A stretch of 64,000 bases of DNA from Bradyrhizobium oropedii. Lineage in GTDB: Bacteria > Pseudomonadota > Alphaproteobacteria > Rhizobiales > Xanthobacteraceae. This document shows, in pieces, positions 1-8,817 of this stretch. The notes beneath the pieces were generated by a model. That model was not told the DNA's origin. It worked only from the letters and a program-made list of their open reading frames with translations, and made no database searches. Positions within the stretch are counted from its first letter, which is position 1. Each line of letters begins with the position of its first letter. The stretch lies in assembly GCF_020889685.1 (NCBI RefSeq), contig NZ_JACMYO010000006.1, positions 37,324 through 101,323 of the forward strand, read 5' to 3'. A program made the position numbers and the translations under genes.

Positions 1-40
1 GCTGGGCGGTGATCTTGTTGAGTGTTAAAGTTCCAGACAT
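1..40 (-). CDS. 5' end of an unidentified protein (partial)
   Basis: The first 13 codons of a minus-strand gene that leaves the window read MSGTLTLNKITAQ. An AGGAGG ribosome site lies at 55..50, nine bases before the ATG, so this is very likely a real start. Too little is visible to name a family. Confidence 0.6.
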   Translation of the reverse strand, partial: MSGTLTLNKITAQ

Positions 41-674
41 CTCGTCTTTCCTCCTGATCGGGTCAGAAACCACATCGATATTCCGCCTGCCTGGACCTTC
101 GCGGACCGGGCAGCGCTTACCCGTGCGTTACGGGCCACCTCGCGACCGCTCGCACGGCCGGACGCTTGATATCGGCAAGGGTCTCGGGAACGACTGTGGT
201 GCACCGCAACGATGATCAGGAGCAATCTTCCGAACCATGGTCCTTCGATCGCAATGCTTCATCCAACCCATGATGCGCCCTCAGCCAAGCGTCCCCTTCC
301 CTCGTTCTTGTCGCGGCTCACCCCAGACGGAGCAGTCGGCGTTGTTGTGTGATCAGCAGCTTTGCAATGGGCGTGCCAGCGCGTCCGAAGCGCGGCCAGC
401 ACGATTTTCGAGGCACCGATGCTGATATCGCGTGGACGGAGCCGTCACATGCGCCCGGCTTGCGGGTGAAGGAGATGCAGATTGCGACGGAAATTGCAGA
501 ATGAGAATCTCGGCAATGCAAAGGCATCGGCGTGCGCAGAATTATTTGCACTGCAAAAGAGAAGTGCTCGTGGGTACTCCCGCCGCAGCGACCGCACGTC
601 AGATGCGGCGATGTTTCGGGATCTCGACCTGAATGGCTTTCTCGCCCGAACGCTTCCCCACACGCTTGGACGAA
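41..674. other. Intergenic stretch, no gene recognised
   Basis: Apart from the ribosome site at 50-55 for the leftward partial gene, only short overlapping frames without recognisable protein patterns are present. The promoter of the partial gene should lie here, but no convincing -35/-10 pair stands out. Confidence 0.4.
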
Positions 675-881
675 CTAGCGGGAGGTTTCCGCAACGGCCG
701 AGCACTTTGCCTGCGCCGTCTTGGAGATCCAGCGGTCGCAATAGAGCGCGTAACAGTCATGACCGCAGAACGACAGCCCTGTGCTGAATTCCTTGAGATA
801 GCTCGCGCCGATTGGCTCACAGCAAAGCATGCAGAGGGTTCTCGGGCGCAGCCTCATGCCGTTCACCAGAATGAACCTCAT
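675..881 (-). CDS. Small Cys-rich (zinc-ribbon-like) conserved protein
   Basis: A 68-residue protein starting MRFILVNGMR. It carries a CxxCC cluster (residues about 14-18, CMLCC) and a second cluster near residues 34-42 (CGHDCYALYC), spaced as in small zinc-binding ribbons. The open frame continues upstream to 1160, but that part looks random. The ATG at 881 has a GAGAGG ribosome site, so I chose it. Small proteins of this pattern occur in Bradyrhizobium from memory; the function is unknown. It stands alone, with about 500 empty bases on its upstream side. Confidence 0.6.
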   Translation of the reverse strand: MRFILVNGMRLRPRTLCMLCCEPIGASYLKEFSTGLSFCGHDCYALYCDRWISKTAQAKCSAVAETSR

Positions 882-1398
882 GTGGCGCCTCTCAATGCGA
901 AGAAACGATGTCACCGGCAATCGCCCCAAACCAGCCAACTCGGAACCGCGAAGCATCTTGCAGCCGGCTCCCGGCGTCATTGAATCGATCAACGCGTGCT
1001 GTGCGGGGTGCCTGCGCATAGTTCGAGCAACGGCCGTGCCAGATCGTCCAGAGTCTCCCGACCACCGCTTCCTGAACAACGCAATCGCCGGCGACCCTGG
1101 ATGACCGTGCCGCCTCGACTTGAGAGCGTCCGCGACGCAAATTGCGACAACGATATGCAAATTGAGACTCGCTGCGAGCTTCCGTTGGTATTTTTGCGAT
1201 GCAACATGAGCATCTGTTGGATGCCTGGGAGCCGATTTGATCGATTGGCTGCTTCCGCCCGGTCTTAGAAAACTCGCTTCGACGGGCCTTCAGGCCATCT
1301 CCGGCATACACAACCGAACGAGAGCTTCTTCGCTGCGTCAGGTTGCCGGGCCCGTGAAATCCACCACGAGCAATGCTCGCGGTGGATCACGTTCGCCT
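882..1398. other. Intergenic stretch, no gene recognised
   Basis: About 520 bases separate the 3' end of the alcohol dehydrogenase from the small Cys-rich gene. Frames on both strands look like chance ORFs. No hairpin followed by a T-run was found after the dehydrogenase stop. Confidence 0.4.
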
Positions 1399-2451
1399 TC
1401 ACGGAATCAATACTGCGCGTCCATGAATCTTGCCGGCATTGAGATCATGCAAGGCCTTGTTTGCATCGGCGAGGCGATACTCGGCGGTCGCCAGTTCAAC
1501 CAGACCGCGGTCTGCGAGCGCCATCAACTCCGTCAGCTCGGCCCATGTGCCGACGAGATTGCCGATGATGTTCTTCTCGGTGATCACCATGTCGACGGTT
1601 GGGATGCGGATGTCCTCGCCGTAGCCGACGACATAGTAGCTGCCCATCGAACGGGTCATCGCCAGCCCTCTGGAGGTCGTGCCCTTCTCACCGACGAAAT
1701 CGATCACCGCCTCCGCGCCGTTTCCGGCAGTCAGAGCCAGAACGGCAGCCACCTCGTCGCCGTCGGCTTTCACCAGGTGGTCCGCGCCTGACTTTTCGGC
1801 CAAGTTTAGCGACGCTTCGGACTTGTCAACCACGACGATATCGGCGGCGCACATTGCCTTGAGGCATTGGATTGCGATGTGACCCAATCCGCCCGCACCG
1901 ATAACGACGCAGAATTCGCCAGGCAAAAGGTGACGCGTAGCCTTCTTGACCGCGCGATAGGCCGTGAGCCCCGCATCCGCGTAGGGCGCCACCTCCTTCG
2001 GGGCAAGCGTCCGGGGCAACGGCACGATATTCCGCTCCGAGGTGCAGAGGAATTCTGCATAGCCGCCGTTGCAATCCAGACCAGGAAATGTGCCGGGGCC
2101 ATGCATGTCGAATCCGCGGCGGCAGGCGAGACACGTCCCTCCGGTGATCTTCGGATGAACGATGACGGGATCTCCTTTCTTCAGTCCCTCAACCTCCTTG
2201 CCGACCTCCTCGATCCAACCCGCATTTTCGTGTCCCATGATGATGGGGAGGAGTTTGTCGCCGGACGGATCCATGTGCGGCTTCCAGACACCTTCGATGA
2301 TATGCAGATCGGTCCTGCATACGCCCGCACCACCGATTCGGACGATAACGTCAGTCGATTTCGTCATCTTGGGATCAGGTACGGTTTCTTCGACGACCCA
2401 GCGGTCATTGGACAGCTTCTCGTCATACGCTCTCAATACTTGGGCTCTCAT
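1399..2451 (-). CDS. Zinc-dependent NAD(P)-alcohol dehydrogenase
   Basis: 350 residues, the usual length for medium-chain (MDR) alcohol dehydrogenases. The predicted catalytic zinc ligands are C45 (GVCRTDLH) and the H74-E75 pair (GHE). Only a CxxC remnant (CLACRRG) of the structural-zinc lobe is visible. The Rossmann glycine motif GAGGLGHIA lies near residue 170. A GGAGGAGAAC ribosome site precedes the ATG. It probably oxidises an alcohol or reduces an aldehyde in the cytosol; the substrate cannot be told. It has no close operon partner. The nearby acyl-CoA genes suggest a role in fatty or aromatic alcohol turnover, which is inference. Confidence 0.9.
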   Translation of the reverse strand: MRAQVLRAYDEKLSNDRWVVEETVPDPKMTKSTDVIVRIGGAGVCRTDLHIIEGVWKPHMDPSGDKLLPIIMGHENAGWIEEVGKEVEGLKKGDPVIVHPKITGGTCLACRRGFDMHGPGTFPGLDCNGGYAEFLCTSERNIVPLPRTLAPKEVAPYADAGLTAYRAVKKATRHLLPGEFCVVIGAGGLGHIAIQCLKAMCAADIVVVDKSEASLNLAEKSGADHLVKADGDEVAAVLALTAGNGAEAVIDFVGEKGTTSRGLAMTRSMGSYYVVGYGEDIRIPTVDMVITEKNIIGNLVGTWAELTELMALADRGLVELATAEYRLADANKALHDLNAGKIHGRAVLIP

Positions 2452-3096
2452 GTTCTCCTCCGTCTGCCCAGCGAGCCTTGCGCTCGCCGTCGCGGGGGCG
2501 CCTCAGCATTTTTCGTGCCAGCGCAATTGCGCTGCGATGCGGGATCTGTTGGAGTCCTTCATCGGGCGCAGACAGCGCGGAATTCGGGCTGTTTCTTTCG
2601 GAGCCGGCCATCGCACACCTTCGCCCCGCCCGGGGGCGCGCGTGGACGGCGCTGACAGCCCCCGGACTGTTCTTGGTGAGGTTGGAGCCGCCGCGAACCG
2701 TTGCGCGCCTGGTCGACGACGGATTGAGACTCTTTGGCTGAAGATGTGCTCGACCTCCTCAATGGCTGAGAAGGCCAGTCAGCACGAAATGACGGCGAGC
2801 CGAAAGCAAGCAGATCGGTCAACAGTGCCGCTCGCAATCGCGCAAGATCCATGGCGCGCTGTGTTGTTGTTCTTCGCGTCAAGGACCGTGACCCACCAGG
2901 GTAGAGACCCGATCGGGGCTCCGCGGCGCCGCACTCGCGGCGCCGTGGGATCGAAGCGCGCTTCGGCGTGCGGGGACGCCGTGATCCCTCACCGACTTCA
3001 CGCAAGTCCCGCAACGCATTTCTCCGCTGAACAAAACCTCTTACTGAACATGAGATAAGGATATCTAGCCCGCCGCCTGATGCGACCCCCACCGCC
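2452..3096. other. Intergenic stretch, no gene recognised
   Basis: About 645 bases upstream of the alcohol dehydrogenase and downstream of the isocitrate dehydrogenase remnant. The frames here (for example 2559-3092 on the minus strand) are rich in Arg, Ser and Pro without family patterns and are taken as chance ORFs. Confidence 0.4.
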
Positions 3097-3540
3097 CTAT
3101 GGACTTGACACCTGCGCTAACGCCGCGTTGAGCGTCGCGCTCGGTCGCATCACGGCGTAGCGCTTCTGCGGGTCGGGTAGATAGTAGCCGGCGATGTCGG
3201 CAGGCTTGCTTTGCACGGCCGCGAGCTCGGCAACGATGCTCTCCTCGTTGCGGGCGAGCGTTTCGGCCAATGCCTTGAACTGCGCTTGCAACGCCGGGTC
3301 TTCGGTCTGCGCGGCAAGCTCCTGCGCCCAATACATCGCGAGGTAGAACTGGCCGGCGCGGTTGTCGAGTTCGCCGGTGCGTGGCGAGGGCGACTTCTTG
3401 TTGTCCAGCAATCCGCCTGTCGCAGCGTCAAGCGTCTTGGCGAGCAGCTTGGCCTTCTGGTTGCCGGTCTTCAGCCCGAGGTCCTCGAGCGACACGGCGA
3501 GCGCCAGGGCGGGCTTCGATGTCGTCGTGAAACGTGACAC
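3097..3540 (-). pseudogene. C-terminal remnant of monomeric NADP isocitrate dehydrogenase
   Basis: A frame of 147 codons matches only the C-terminal fifth of the monomeric (about 740-residue) NADP-dependent isocitrate dehydrogenase. Diagnostic stretches are LALAVSLEDLG, LDNKKSPSPRTGELDNR, FYLAMYWAQELAAQTEDP and MRPSATLNAAL. The first 12 or so residues are unrelated sequence, so the break lies near 3505, and the catalytic N-terminal and central parts are absent. The fragment is still open, which suggests a fairly recent truncation. It cannot make a working enzyme, which converts isocitrate to 2-oxoglutarate. It lies in the decayed block at 3.1-5.2 kb. Confidence 0.8.
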
Positions 3541-3742
3541 CTACAGTGAGCTTCGGCAACCAGTTTGTCTGATCGAGCGGCTGCACGATCGATCACACGT
3601 GTCCAGCTCTTTTCGGGCGGCTCGAACCCCGAACGAATTGTTCGCTGCTTGTGTGCAGACCACCGCTACGCCCGCCGCGCTCGACCAGGTGAAAGCCGGG
3701 AACATCCCTGACCGCGCATGAATTCGGGCCTGCTGATGCCGG

Positions 3743-3994
3743 TCATCCGTGTTCGATATTGCTGAGAAATTCCCTGCCGGCCCGAGTGATTGCCTAAACG
3801 CCGTCGGCGTGAACGACATAGGATTGACCGAAGATATCGAGATCGGGCGCGCGATCCGACAGGCGCTTCATGCGCTCGGTCCAGTCTGAGCCGCTGGACA
3901 ACAATATCGCGACGGATAACCGCAACTCGGCATGACTCGTACGTCCGGCCGGCTGCCCCTCGAGCACCTTCAGGATGGTCAGCTGCAAGCTCAT
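3743..3994 (-). pseudogene. Small conserved protein interrupted by an in-frame TAG
   Basis: The frame starts MSLQLTILKVL at 3994 with a GGGAGA ribosome site and runs 66 codons to a TAG at 3796..3794. The same frame then continues for 16 more codons (AITRAGREFLSNIEHG) to a TGA at 3745..3743. In rhizobial relatives, from memory, this small winged-helix-like family has Trp at this place in a pattern like GW-x-ITxAGRxFL. A TGG to TAG change would therefore explain the interruption. The product would otherwise be about 83 residues. It lies 97 bases downstream of the adenylate kinase. Function unknown. Confidence 0.55.
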
Positions 3995-4091
3995 TAGATC
4001 TCCCGGGCGCGTCAGCGGCGCCGGAGCAGGTCTCACGGCCGGCTTCGCCTGTTCACGGGCATCGGCCGCTCCTTTCGCGGTCAGCCAAATA

Positions 4092-4676
4092 TCAACCTTG
4101 CCCGATCGCTCGAAAGAGTTCGAAGGTGACGGCGTCGACCGGCTGCAACCCATCGACGCTTCTGAGCAAGTCACGCGTTCGGTAGTATTCGACCAGCGGA
4201 GCGGTCTGCTCGTTGTAGGCATCGAGGCGTACCTTCAGCGTTTCGCGGTTATCGTCAGCGCGCACCGCGCCGCCTGATTCCATCGCCTCGCGCGCTCTCG
4301 TCAGGATCCGGTCGAGCAGAACCTCCTCGTCCGCGCGCAACTCCACGACATGGTCAAGGACGAGCCCCTCGGTATCGAGAAGGTCGTCGAATGCAACCGC
4401 CTGAGATATCGTCCGGGGGAATCCGTCGAGCACAAAGCCGCGCCCAGCGTCCGCCTGCGAGATTCGCTCGACGATCGCGGCGATGACGAGCTGATCGGGA
4501 ACCAGCGCCCCGCTCGCCATCATCCGCTTCACTTTCCTGCCGATACAGGTCTCGGCCGCTGCGGCGGCACGTAGCATATCCCCGGTGGAGAGGTGCAGTA
4601 TGCCGAACCTGCTCACGATACGCTGTGCCTGCGTTCCCTTACCTGCGCCGGGCGGTCCAAGCAAAACCATTCTCAT
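4092..4676 (-). CDS. adk: Adenylate kinase, short type (copy 1)
   Basis: A cytosolic enzyme catalysing ATP + AMP = 2 ADP. It has 194 residues, with the P-loop GPPGAGKGT at residues 7-15, the AMP-binding STGDMLRAA stretch, and the DGFPRT motif near residue 85. The LID region is the short form (LLDRILTRAREA) with no zinc-finger insertion. A paralogue lies at 33661-34251; the two align without gaps over nearly the whole length. Here the gene is intact, but its neighbours (3.1-5.2 kb) are pseudogenes. It may be an orphaned survivor of a duplicated lipid operon. Bradyrhizobium also has a housekeeping adk in its ribosomal protein operon, so this is probably an accessory copy. Confidence 0.92.
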   Translation of the reverse strand: MRMVLLGPPGAGKGTQAQRIVSRFGILHLSTGDMLRAAAAAETCIGRKVKRMMASGALVPDQLVIAAIVERISQADAGRGFVLDGFPRTISQAVAFDDLLDTEGLVLDHVVELRADEEVLLDRILTRAREAMESGGAVRADDNRETLKVRLDAYNEQTAPLVEYYRTRDLLRSVDGLQPVDAVTFELFRAIGQG

Positions 4677-4686
4677 CGTTCGTTCC

Positions 4687-5157
4687 TCAATGCGCGGTCA
4701 TCACCGCCGGTGCGCGCGCGGCTCTCGTCGGCCGGATCGCCACCAGCAGACGAATGCCCGACAGCAAATACAGCACGATCAAGAAGTAGAGGTTGTAGAT
4801 GTTGTAGATGTTGTCGCCGTTGCTCTTTACGATGGATGCATTGATCGAGGGGTGATCGACGGACTGGCGAGTCTTGCATCCATCGCCGTCTCGACTCCCG
4901 ACCGCGGACCTGCTTCGGACCGAGCTTCCGGCCATCGGCGACATAGCCCTGTGCATTGAGATAGGCCGGCAACGGCGCCGTCGAAACATCGCTCGCTAAA
5001 AGGCCGGGCAACACGAGCACCGGATGCCCGTCTCCACGCGGCGTACGCCGAAGCAGCGGATGAGCGGCAAAGAAAGCCTGCCGCTCCAATATCTCGCGTA
5101 CTTCGACCGCGAGCAGCAGCTTCGAAGATGGATTGGATCGGTCGAGGCCGTGTTCAT
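4687..5157 (-). pseudogene. Deletion chimera: alpha/beta hydrolase start joined to MFS transporter end
   Basis: From 5157 down to about 4866 the DNA matches the first 100 or so codons of the hydrolase at 40525-41334. Shared patterns include PLLRR-PRGDGHPVLVLPGL and KLGP. There is a one-base deletion near codon 5 and another after the KLGPK stretch. From about 4865 to 4687 it matches the C-terminus of the MFS transporter at 34349-35686 (PSIN-IV-S-GDNIY ... LLSG ... RP). The joint implies loss of a segment equivalent to about 6.5 kb of the intact operon (hydrolase C-terminus through MFS N-terminus). Adenylate kinase copy 1 follows ten bases later, as in the intact order MFS-adk. Confidence 0.75.
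4792..4809. repeat. Two tandem copies of a 9-bp unit inside the MFS remnant
   Basis: GTTGTAGAT is repeated in tandem, followed by a partial third unit (GTTGTCGCC). On the minus strand it encodes YNIYNIYN, where the intact transporter has a single IYSMY. This is slippage-type expansion within a pseudogene. Confidence 0.6.
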
Positions 5158-5287
5158 CCTGGATTGTCCCTCCCGGCGCTGTGGTTACGCCTGCCTCCGG
5201 GCGCATCGAGGATTGATCAATGTAAGACACCAGCTCATGCAAACCGATGACCCGATGATGACTGCGTCTTAGCCTTGGAATCGGACC

Positions 5288-6082
5288 CTAGCGGCCGGTG
5301 AACTTCGCCGGCCGCTTTTCGAGGAACGCGGCGACGCCTTCCCTGAAGTCTTCGGCGATGCCCGCCCTTTGCTGGCACTGCCGCTCCAGATCAACCTGCT
5401 CCTCGAACGAGTTTTCGGGGCTGTCCCAATAAAGCTTGCGGATCATTGACAGGGCAATGGTTGGGCCGTTGGCGAGATCGTGTGCAAGTTTCATCGCCTC
5501 ATCCATCAGTTCCGTGTCTTCATACACGCGGTTGACGAGTCCCCACGCGAGAGCCGTTTCGGCCGGCAGCCGCTCGCCAAGCAGCGACAGCTCGATCGCT
5601 CGCGCTCGACCGATCAGCCGCGGCAGCAGCCACGTCGACCCACAATCCGGCACTAGTCCGATGCGGCGGAAGGCCTGCAGGAAATAGGCGGATTTTGCTG
5701 CCAACACCAGGTCGCCCATCAACGCGAAGCTCATGCCTCCCCCTACCGCCGGACCGTTCACCACCGTCAGCAGTGGACAATGAAGGTGCCTTAGCCGGCG
5801 CAGGAGCGGATGAAACGCCGTCTCCAGGGTCGCGCCAGTGTTGCGGCGAACGGGCTTGTCCGTATTGTTGCGCCCCTGCAGGTTGGCGCCGGTGCAGAAC
5901 GCCCGGCCCGCTCCAGTCATGACCATACACCGGACCTCGGCCCGACGATCGTCAACGGCATCAAGCGCATCGTTGAGACCTTGCAGCATGTCGATCGAAA
6001 TTGCGTTCATCACCTCCTGATGATCGAGCCGCATCACGGCGACGGACGAATCGAATTCCAATGTCACGTGCTTCAATTGCAT
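5288..6082 (-). CDS. Enoyl-CoA hydratase/isomerase family protein (PaaG-like)
   Basis: A crotonase-fold protein of about 264 residues. The first oxyanion-hole segment is GAGRAFCTGANL and the second GPAVGGGMSFALMGD. The Glu of classic hydratases after the GGG motif is replaced (GGGMSF). The later segment GLVPDCGSTWLLPRL carries an Asp, as in the PaaG isomerase group, so isomerase activity on an acyl-CoA is at least as likely as hydration. I chose the ATG at 6082 (MQLKHVTLEF, GAGGG upstream); an in-frame ATG at 6106 is possible. It is divergent from the thiolase-crotonase gene, with about 360 intervening bases in which no other gene is seen. Confidence 0.85.
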   Translation of the reverse strand: MQLKHVTLEFDSSVAVMRLDHQEVMNAISIDMLQGLNDALDAVDDRRAEVRCMVMTGAGRAFCTGANLQGRNNTDKPVRRNTGATLETAFHPLLRRLRHLHCPLLTVVNGPAVGGGMSFALMGDLVLAAKSAYFLQAFRRIGLVPDCGSTWLLPRLIGRARAIELSLLGERLPAETALAWGLVNRVYEDTELMDEAMKLAHDLANGPTIALSMIRKLYWDSPENSFEEQVDLERQCQQRAGIAEDFREGVAAFLEKRPAKFTGR

Positions 6083-6442
6083 GATGCCCTCGCTGACAGG
6101 CGCCATTCCGCGCCATCGTCTCCCTCTGGTTCCCCGGCTGGCGATATCCAGCCATCGGATGTCCCCGCCGGAGCAGACTTAGTATCCGCAGTCTTACATC
6201 CGAAGCACCAAGGTTCGGGGTGGCTCACAGCGCTCAGCGGAGGAGCGCATCCCAGGCCCGCCCGTGACGGCATTCCATGGCTTGTTGAGGAAATTCCCGT
6301 TCTGGTGAGGTTATACGAAGCGGGCGATCCTAAACTCGTCGCTTCCGACGAGGCCTATCGATTAGCCTGGCAGCTATTTTTACTGTTAATTCAAGTCCGG
6401 ACACCAAGCGATTTTCGTTTGGCCTTTCGACGGGGTACCCAC

Positions 6443-8794
6443 ATGACGCTGTCTCCCATGACTCCCATCATTGTCGGTGTTGGCCAGTTTACAGAACTGC
6501 TTGGGGCTTCGAACTTCGAGGGGCTCGCAGCATACGATATAGCCGTGCGCGCGGCCCGGAGTGCCATGGATGATGCGCTATCTCTCGATCGCCTTCGGAC
6601 GGTAGTGGATGCGATTGCCACGACGCGCACCTTTGAGGACTCTACGCCGCGCCGGGCCCAGCCGTTCGGCAAGTCAAATAATTTTCCGCACTCGATCGCG
6701 AGTCGTCTCGGCGTCGAACCGCGGACAGCGGTGTGGGAAATGGCCGGCGGCAACACGCCACAGCACCTCGTCAATGAGTTTTCCGCGCGGCTCGCCGGCG
6801 GTGAGTTCCGTATGGTGCTGATAGCCGGCGCGGAGAACATATCGACCGCTCGCTGGCTGCAGTCGCAGGGACGACGCGCCGACTGGTCGGAGACCGTCAA
6901 TGGCCCCGTCGAAAATCGCGGAATGGGATTGCAGGGACTTGCTCTTCGCTACAACATTCGCCACGGATTGATCGGCACCCCGCCATATTATGGCCTCTGC
7001 GAGAACGCGCGGCGCGGGCGTACGGGTCAGACACAAGAGCAGTACCTTCAAACCATGGGAGACCTGTTCGCTCCCTTCACGAAGGTCGCTGCCGCCAACC
7101 CGTATTCCTCGTCCCACGTCAAACCTTCGACGCCCGAAGATCTAATCACTGTGGGCGAACGCAACCGGATGATCGCGGATCCCTACCCACAACGACTGAT
7201 TGCCCGCGACCAGGTCAACCAGGGGGCCGCGCTCGTGCTCACAACGGTCGGAGTCGCCCGGGAACTCGGGATCGCGGAGGATCGTTGGGTCTTCCTGCAC
7301 GGTCATGCCGACGTCGCGGAGCGCGAACTGATGCAGCGGCAGGATCTGGGCCGGTTTCCGGCGGCAGTCATGGCGTGCAAGTCCGCCCTCGATCAGGCCG
7401 GCCTGACGGTAGACAACATAGCATTCTTCGATTTCTACAGCTGCTATCCGATCGCGGTATCCAGCGTTGCCATCGACGGTCTCGGGATACCCGAAAATGA
7501 CCCGCGCGGCTTTACCGTGACGGGCGGGCTACCCTATTTCGGTGGGCCGGGAAACAATTACTCCATGCACGCCATCGCGAGCATGGTCGAACGCCTGAGG
7601 AGCAAACCGGGTACTTATGGCCTAGTGGGTGCGAATGGCGGCTACCTCTCGAAATATTCCACCGGGATCTACTCCACGCGGCCGGTGGCTTTCATCCCGT
7701 ACAACAGCAAGGCTCTCCAGGATGAGATCGATGGTTGGTCCGCTCCGATCATCTCGGAGAAGCCCGACGGATGGGCGACGATCGAGACCTATACCGTGGT
7801 CTATACCAAAGGCGCGCCGGACTATGCGGTAGTGGTCGGTCGCACCGCGAACGGCGAGCGCTTCCTCGCCAACACCGAAGCGGAAGATTCCCAGACCGTC
7901 GAAGATATCCACGAGGGCGATCCCCTGGGGCGCCGGATCTTCGTGCGCTCGACCAACCGTGGCAACCGCTTTGCGTTCACCGAAGAACGGATGGACGGGT
8001 TGCTGCCCCTTCGCCGACCGACATTCCGCGACTCCTATGAATATGCCTTGGTGGAGCGCCGGGGCCACCTGCTGCAGATCACCATCAACCGACCCGAGGT
8101 GCGCAATAGTCTTCATCCGATGGCCAACGAGGAACTCGAGGGAATCTGGGACGCCTACGAGGCAGACCCCGACCTTTGGGTGGCCATCATCACAGGCGCG
8201 GGGAGCGAGGCCTTTTCCGCCGGCAACGACTTGAAGTACACCGCCAGCGGCAAGCCGATGTGGATGCCGCGCAGCGGCTTTGGCGGGCTGACCAGCCGGA
8301 CCCGGGTTAAGCCGGTCATTGCTGCGGTGAACGGCTTCGCCATGGGCGGTGGTACGGAGATGGCGCTCGCTTCCGACATCGTCGTTGCGGATGAGCGGGC
8401 ATCGTTCGCCCTTAGCGAGGTACGTGTTGGACTGATCGCAGCTGCGGGCGGTCTGGTGCGGCTGCCCCGGCAGATCCCCAAAAAGATCGCCGTGGAACAC
8501 ATCTTGACCGGACGCCCTATTCTCGCTGAACAAGCGCTGCGGTTGGGTCTCGTCAACCGTATCATGCCACCCGGCCAGGCCTTGAATGGCGCGCTGGAGA
8601 TCGCTGAGCAGATTCTAGCGGTTTCGCCGACCTCAGTCCGCGTTTCGATGAAGGTTATGAACGAAGCCGAGGAGGAAGCCTCCGCCGCGAGCACGCCATC
8701 TGAATTCCTCGACGAGCTGTTCACAAGCGAGGACTATTTGGAAGGTCCCAAGGCATTCGCCGAAAAGCGCAAGCCGATCTGGCGGAATCGGTAA
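6443..8794 (+). CDS. Thiolase-like protein fused to an enoyl-CoA hydratase
   Basis: One uninterrupted frame of 783 codons. Residues 1 to about 425 are a thiolase-like (TLP1/SCP-x type) domain: GVGQ near the start, GGNTPQHLVNE where a true thiolase has its nucleophilic Cys, and GGPGNNYSMHAIA with the conserved His. Residues about 433-515 match the extra C-terminal OB-like domain of thiolase-like protein 1. Residues about 530-783 are a crotonase (TINRPEVRNSL, EAFSAGNDL, GFAMGGGTEMALASD, FALSEVRVGL) with both catalytic Glu positions present. The lack of the active Cys argues against classical thiolysis, while the crotonase half looks active. It may act on a CoA-linked intermediate in a side-chain or ring degradation pathway. 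Start: ATG at 6443; a second ATG at 6458 is possible. Confidence 0.85.
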   Translation: MTLSPMTPIIVGVGQFTELLGASNFEGLAAYDIAVRAARSAMDDALSLDRLRTVVDAIATTRTFEDSTPRRAQPFGKSNNFPHSIASRLGVEPRTAVWEMAGGNTPQHLVNEFSARLAGGEFRMVLIAGAENISTARWLQSQGRRADWSETVNGPVENRGMGLQGLALRYNIRHGLIGTPPYYGLCENARRGRTGQTQEQYLQTMGDLFAPFTKVAAANPYSSSHVKPSTPEDLITVGERNRMIADPYPQRLIARDQVNQGAALVLTTVGVARELGIAEDRWVFLHGHADVAERELMQRQDLGRFPAAVMACKSALDQAGLTVDNIAFFDFYSCYPIAVSSVAIDGLGIPENDPRGFTVTGGLPYFGGPGNNYSMHAIASMVERLRSKPGTYGLVGANGGYLSKYSTGIYSTRPVAFIPYNSKALQDEIDGWSAPIISEKPDGWATIETYTVVYTKGAPDYAVVVGRTANGERFLANTEAEDSQTVEDIHEGDPLGRRIFVRSTNRGNRFAFTEERMDGLLPLRRPTFRDSYEYALVERRGHLLQITINRPEVRNSLHPMANEELEGIWDAYEADPDLWVAIITGAGSEAFSAGNDLKYTASGKPMWMPRSGFGGLTSRTRVKPVIAAVNGFAMGGGTEMALASDIVVADERASFALSEVRVGLIAAAGGLVRLPRQIPKKIAVEHILTGRPILAEQALRLGLVNRIMPPGQALNGALEIAEQILAVSPTSVRVSMKVMNEAEEEASAASTPSEFLDELFTSEDYLEGPKAFAEKRKPIWRNR

Positions 8795-8817
8795 CGTCCT
8801 AGAAATCAGGGTCAGGT

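Noticed and set aside
2559..3092. A 177-codon frame on the minus strand.
   Set aside because: Arg/Ser-rich, without motif or ribosome site; likely chance in high-GC DNA.
4673..5242. A continuous 189-codon minus-strand frame that could be taken as a protein.
   Set aside because: Only its middle matches the hydrolase; both ends are out of frame with the homologous hydrolase and MFS parts, so it is a pseudogene.
5810..6442. The thiolase-crotonase frame is open upstream for over 200 codons.
   Set aside because: Most of that extension is the antisense of the enoyl-CoA hydratase gene, and its pattern is not protein-like. The thiolase fold starts at 6443.
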